DNA of 64,000 nt, taken from NCBI GenBank assembly GCA_965112735.1, contig OZ218950.1:3410001-3474000 (forward strand). Direction: 5' to 3'. Every line of letters starts with the position of its first letter. The stretch's first letter is position 1. Source of the stretch: Phaeosaccion multiseriatum. Lineage: Eukaryota; Ochrophyta, other classes. The translations under genes were made by a program, and so were the position numbers. Under the pieces are notes generated by a model that was not told the DNA's origin, searched no databases, and worked only from the letters and a program-made list of their open reading frames with translations. Of this stretch, positions 59,192-64,000 are shown piece after piece.

Positions 59192-61770
59192 TTACAAAAA
59201 TTTGCTTTTGCCGGAGGGGCCAGTTGCAGCTGCATCAGCCGCAGCCGCTGCTGCATCGGCGGAGACAGACGAGCATCCCCCCTTGTCCTCTCCTCCTGCC
59301 CGCTCTCCCTCCCTGTCCCTGCTGCTGCTCCGTTTGCTGTACAAGCGCGAGACGAGTGCTCCGAGCACTCCCAGAACCAGCAAGAGCAGCACCTGGGGGA
59401 GGGTGTCCCATGCATGCACCTGTGGCCGGCCGGAGGATAAGGAGGAGACAAGACGGCAAGGGGGAAAGTTGAGGGTCAGGGAAAGGGAAAGAAGAAGGAG
59501 AAGAGGAGGAGAAGAGTAATAAAAGGAAACAAGCTACTTTTTGCTAAAACCGAAAGAACATTTCCCCACACGATGCAGCCAAACAAAGCATCTTTCCACT
59601 CACGTTCTTGACTCGGAGGAAAGCGGACTCGCTGAGCAGTGCCTCGAGCGGGTCCAACAGTAGAGGACCTACACAGAGGGAGGGTGCAAGGAGTAACGGG
59701 TAACGGGCAGAGAGGGCGGAAGGGAAATATTAAAAAACACCATAACAACGGACCTACGCTCCATCCCATCTTCGTTTTGTTCATCGCGACGAAACAAAAG
59801 CCGCGTAAAATGCAACACAAAAAAACATTTCTCGTACAACAATAATTACCTGCATCATGTAAGTGGTGAGAGGCTGCCACCTCTGCCAGAGCAAAGCCGA
59901 GCGTCCACTCCACCTCCATCCCATTCGCCTCTCTCGCAAAGGTAATGTTTCTCGTGGCCTCTGGGAAGCCGTAGCCGTGCCTGAGCAGCGTCGTCATGTA
60001 CACAGCCTCTACGCAGCGGTAGGGGATGCGCGAGGGGGGCGTGAAGGCATGTACGTGCAGCAGGGTGGAGTTGAGATGGCCCCACTCCATGCTACAGAAT
60101 CCCTCTACGGCGGTCTGCAGCTCCCCCACAGAAGGTGTAGGCCATACGCTGTCCAGGTTGGCTCCAAAGCCATCTGTGAGTGATGTGTGGATGAGAGAGA
60201 CATAGTCATCCAAAAGAGAGAAGAGGGGGGGGAGAGAACGCAAGAGTCAGGCTCAAGAAGGACGAAGGCCTCTAAGTATGTGTACGCCTGCTTTTCTATA
60301 CCATGGCTCTCCCTCAGCAATCAAAGAGAGGCACATGCATTCATGCACTGCAAACTCAAATCACGCATACACATAGACGTACGGTACGCACCTAATTGGT
60401 GCCTCTCCAGCTCCCTGACGCAGTCCATCCCGTAGAAGAAGACCGACATTGCATAAAAGTCGCCCGTCACCACAGGCACATCCACGCCGTCGATGTCGCA
60501 GCGGCCCTCCTCACAGTGCATGTGCCCGTCCTGCGCCCAGGACAAGAGTACAGAGCAAGCACACAGCGTAGAGGGTCGCACACAAAGTTAGGAGAGGAGA
60601 GGAGAAGAGAGAAAGAAAAAACTACCAGTCGGCACCAGATTTCTCGAAAGAAGCAGGCACGCACGCACGCACACACACACGGAAGCAAGCAACAAGAGCC
60701 CCAACAGTAGAAGCAGGCAGCAGCACCACCAACAGAAGGGCGAGGAAGACGAAATGTAGAGGAGGAATGCAAAAACAGAAGAGGAAAGCGGCAGGACCAC
60801 AGACCAGCTCGCAGGCAAAGCTTCCTCCCTTTCCCTCCCCTCCCCTCGTGACAACTTACTCACCCCCCAGATCATGTGCTTCATACCCTCAGCGCACTCC
60901 AGGGCATCCCCTGAGCCCACGAGTACATGCCCCATCCACTCGTCTGTATGCTCCACAAACGCACACGGGTTGACCACCGGTACTTCTGCTGCCTTGCCCT
61001 CTGCTATGTGCTTGTCCACCAGAAAGGTCCACACCCTCTCTTGGATGGCACCCACGCCGAAAGAGAGGAAGGAGTTGCCCCAAAAGTCATCGGGGCTTAC
61101 CCTCTGAGGCTTGTCTGTTGCTGCGCACTGGCTGTTGGCAAACGGGGCGGCTATCCTGGAAGCCAACGCGCCAGTGATTCTATTGACGAGAGCTTTGCCT
61201 GCTTCTGCTGAAGCAACGAGTTCAAAGCCCTCCGGGCGCTCCTCTTCCTCCTGCCCCCCTTCGTCCCGGCTCTTCCCACAACTCTCACACGTGTCATCCG
61301 CCATGGACTCCTCTCCATGCTGCAGCTGCGGCACAGAAGTGGTCGCCAAGACATCTCCCACGGTGTCCCCACTGCACTCCGCCGCTGCTACCGCCCCCGC
61401 CACCAACGCCGCTGCTGCCGCTGCTGCTGCCTCCTGCACAGACTCCACGGGGCCCACTCCTGCCAACCCTGCTCGGGCCTCTGCCGATAGATTTAGAGCA
61501 AAGTCGGCAAGCTCTCCGGGGGGGAACATAATCTGCGTGCTCTCTCCGCCCATGTCTAGCGCTCCCAGCACCCCCTGGTGGTGCCCTGTGCGGTGCAGGC
61601 GGGCGTCGATTCTGCCCTCCAAATAGTTGGTGGACAAGACTGCGTAGTAAGCCTCCATGTGGCCGTCAATGGTGCCAACATGGTGTCTCTCTACTTTAAA
61701 CTTGAACCCGTGGGGACCCTCCTTGAGCTCCTGGAAGCAAAAGGAAGTGGGAAGCAAAGAGAGAGAGAGA

Positions 61771-61826
<56 letters not shown>

Positions 61827-62311
61827 GCCGCATGTTGAGGGAAAGTGCCGGAGCCAGACAAACACACACGGAGGGGAGCCGCGTAGAAAAGAAGAAGAAC
61901 AAGAAAGGGCGGAGAGAAGGCAGGATAAGGGAGGGAGGGGGCTGGCCACTCTCGTAAAAGGGTAATAACCCCTCCGCTTCGCTCACCACCCACCTTGTAT
62001 ATGATGTCGTAAATCGCTTCCTGCTTGTCCTCCTCTACCAGCCGCATCCCCGCCGTCGACTTGATAAAGACGGACGTGTGCTCGTGCTGCTCCTGCGGAA
62101 TGTGACTCGCCGCCGCTTCTAGCAAAGGCCGCACGTAATCGGCAGCCGTCTCCGGGGCGTGCTCGAAGGTGCTCAGGCCTGGGCTGACCTTGGACACAGG
62201 CCGCCCAGTCATGACCATGCCTCCATCAACGAGGGACATTTCATAGAGAAAGGCCCGGCTGCCGCTGCTGCCTGCATCGACCACGACGCAGTATCGACGC
62301 TCATCCTCCAT
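59192..62311 (-). CDS. GDA1/CD39-family nucleoside triphosphate diphosphohydrolase (apyrase)
   Basis: Six exons: 62311-61994, 61730-60864, 60530-60392, 60173-59850, 59668-59604, 59419-59192; 646 aa. Apyrases hydrolyse NTP/NDP in the secretory pathway or outside the cell. Conserved regions are in order: ACR1 VVDAGSSGSRAFLY, ACR2 IKSTAGMRLV, ACR3-like YYAVLSTNYLEGR, ACR4 GALDMGGESTQI, and later GFCSMEW and CVEAVYMTTLL. A single membrane segment near the C-terminus (LPQVLLLLVLGVLGALV) is followed by an Arg/Lys-rich then Ala/Gly tail. The N-terminus starts directly at MEDERRYCVVVDAGSS without a signal anchor, unlike typical two-pass Golgi or surface apyrases, so a missing 5' exon is possible. An Ala/Glu-rich insert lies between ACR4 and the central domain. 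Confidence 0.88.
61775..61825. repeat. (GA)n microsatellite
   Basis: About 25 GA units in apyrase intron 1, 45 bp from the acceptor; the sense strand is (TC)n. Confidence 0.95.
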
Positions 62312-62954
62312 CTCCTATCGATCCGACGCCCCGGAAGTGAGCCGTTTGGCGGTCACACGCAGTGATTGCTCGCCGCTCCCCTCCCAAAGTCTCCCTCTCT
62401 CTATCCTCCTTGTGGTCTCTCTGAATGAGGGCTTCTGGCTCGCCCTCTCCCCCCCGCTGACTGTCTTCTCCCACCCGCCACTTCACCGGACGCCGCCTCC
62501 GCCTCTTCCACTTTTGTTCCGACGCACCGCTGACCGCAAGTAATTTTCCCCACTATCACCCTGACATCTCCCGTGAACTGATCCCCAGACTTGCCACGGG
62601 CCGCTCCGCTCCGCTGGTGGAACGCCTGTGGGTTGTTGGAACGGGCAGGAGGCTCTAGACCCCTTCTTTCCTTTCCAGCGTCGAAGCCTCCACGGAATAG
62701 ACCAAACCCCCTTGTGATTATTCAGCCGCTCAGAAGCGTTGTGTGGAGAGGCAGGCCCAGCAGCTCCTCGAGTCTACAGACACACACACCGAAGCGCCAA
62801 CAGCGTGGGGGCGCCGAGACCTTCGTTCGTCGCCAGAAAAGCCCCGGGGGGGCCAAATTCGTTGCCTTAGTATCTCCCCATCTCCCCCCCCCCTTCGATA
62901 GCCCCTCGATCTCTCTCCTCGACACAAGCGTCTCTCGAGGCTGCAGAGAATGCG
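62312..62954. promoter_or_regulatory. Divergent region apyrase / partial gene
   Basis: 643 bp between outward-facing starts; pyrimidine-rich on the + strand with (CA)n near 62780. No confident promoter motif or RNA gene. Confidence 0.35.
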
Positions 62955-64000
62955 ATGAAGTCCGCCAGTGCTGCGGCGTCCGCTGCAGCTGCTCAAGGCA
63001 GAGGAGTGCGAAGATTGCTGCAGGCATCGGCCTCTCTCTCTCGAGCTCTCCACAGCAAACACTTTCCGGATGCAGCAGCGGTATCTGGAGGGCGAGCACT
63101 CGCAGCAGCGAGCTCTCAGGTGCCAACGAGAGGCTTTTCCCAGGCACCTCTTCAGCAGGAGCATGGACGAGGGCAGCATTACTACTCAGCGTACCGCATG
63201 CAGCAAAGGGGGCTATGGCACGGGCCAGCTGCTCTAAGCCCAGTACACGGAGGGATTGGGTGTAGGGAGAGTCTCAGGAGCCGGACACAGGGGGGGGTGA
63301 CGAGAGGAAGGAGGCTCATGTCAACCAGTAGTGGTGGTGTGGCTTCGTCCACACCACCAGCTCCATCGTCACAGTCTTCTTCATCTTCAGCTTCAGTCGA
63401 GGCCGCACCAGGGTCAGCTCCTGGCACAGAAGGAGCAGCACCAACACCAGCACCAGCACCAGCAGCACCGGCACCGGCACCTCCACCACCATCCTCATCA
63501 TCTTCAGCCCCAGTCGAGGCCGTCGCTGACTCTGGTGGCGCAGCGGCAGATGCAGCGTCGATGGCGGCATCATCAGCAACAGCAGAGTCATCGAGCTCTG
63601 TGGCTACTGCAGCAGATTTTTCACAGGTGAATCACCCGGGCTTGTGGTGTACTTTGTCAGATAGAAATGGCCCAACACGGACTATGCAATAGGTGGGATT
63701 TGGTGTGTACACCGACGAAGAATACTCGCGCAGATAGGAAGGCCGTCGTCTCCCTGTCTCTGTCTCTCTCCCGCCCCCTCCTCTCTCTTTCTTTCTCTCT
63801 CTGTCTTCCCGTCTAGCCCGGTCACTTTGGTGGTCTACATTCCTCTGCTCCCCGACCCTCGCCTCAGCAAAACTCTCCTTCCTTGTCCTTGTGGTCCTTT
63901 CCTGTGTCCCTGTCCCGCTGTGTGTTCTTCTGGGTAGGTCATTGTGGGGCCCTCGCTACCCACCTTGGCCGAAGTCACCGACATTCCCGTGGCGGATAAA
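62955..64000 (+). CDS. Partial gene: organelle-targeted protein, cut by the window edge
   Basis: Exon 1 is 62955-63626; exon 2 starts at 63938 and runs off the end, giving 245 codons so far. The N-terminus is Ala/Ser/Arg-rich without acidic residues (MKSASAAASAAAAQGRGVRR, then LLQASASLSRALHS), typical of a mitochondrial presequence, with a second RGRRLMSTSS segment near 120. Residues 125-220 are a Ser/Ala/Pro linker containing two related blocks (SSSSASVEAAPG and SSSSAPVEAVAD). Only at exon 2 (VIVGPSLPTLAEVTDIPVAD) does folded-looking sequence begin. The product cannot be identified from this part. Confidence 0.6.

Overview
This is a nuclear segment of a photosynthetic stramenopile (ochrophyte alga). 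The strongest evidence is a complete aureochrome (N-terminal bZIP, C-terminal LOV domain), a photoreceptor class known only from this group. Several proteins also carry signal-peptide-like leaders ending in an Ala/Ser/Asn-Phe junction, the plastid import signature of secondary red-type plastids (HHL1-like protein, GrpE, ClpB, MutS2, SDR). Genes are intron-rich with GT-AG splicing. The species cannot be named from the sequence.

Eighteen protein genes were modelled by joining exons in phase, about one per 3.5 kb and largely alternating in strand. Left to right: WD40 protein (+), long coiled-coil protein (-), plastid GrpE (+), a second coiled-coil protein (-), HHL1/DUF6523-like plastid protein (+), plastid MutS2 in 21 exons (-), COX17 (+), a large unrecognised modular protein (-), aureochrome (-), Abraxas-like MPN- protein (+), Sip5-type RING protein (+), unknown intronless protein (-), ADP-ribosylglycohydrolase-family protein (+), Wee1-like kinase (-), SDR with altered active site (-), plastid ClpB without introns (+), GDA1/CD39 apyrase (-), and the 5' end of a probable organelle-targeted protein (+) cut by the window edge.

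Shared themes are plastid proteostasis (GrpE, ClpB), plastid nucleic-acid or ribosome maintenance (MutS2), cell-cycle and damage control (Wee1, Abraxas-like), ubiquitin signalling (Sip5) and blue-light transcription (aureochrome). Introns hold nearly all of the simple repeats: (GGGA)n, (GA)n, (GAG)n, (GAAT)n, (CAA)n, (CA)n, (TA)n. The 1.8-kb gap at 37510-39334 contains a 381-bp fold-back MITE-like element.

The most novel-looking item is the protein encoded at 24977-31692. It has four divergent copies of a two-part module (about 75 + 50 residues), with an intron at the same phase-0 position in copies 2-4, which I cannot assign to any family. The SDR at 51664-55241 appears to have lost its catalytic Ser and Tyr while keeping the cofactor motif. 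All exon models are hand-built from splice signals, reading frame and family similarity; no transcript data or database search was available.
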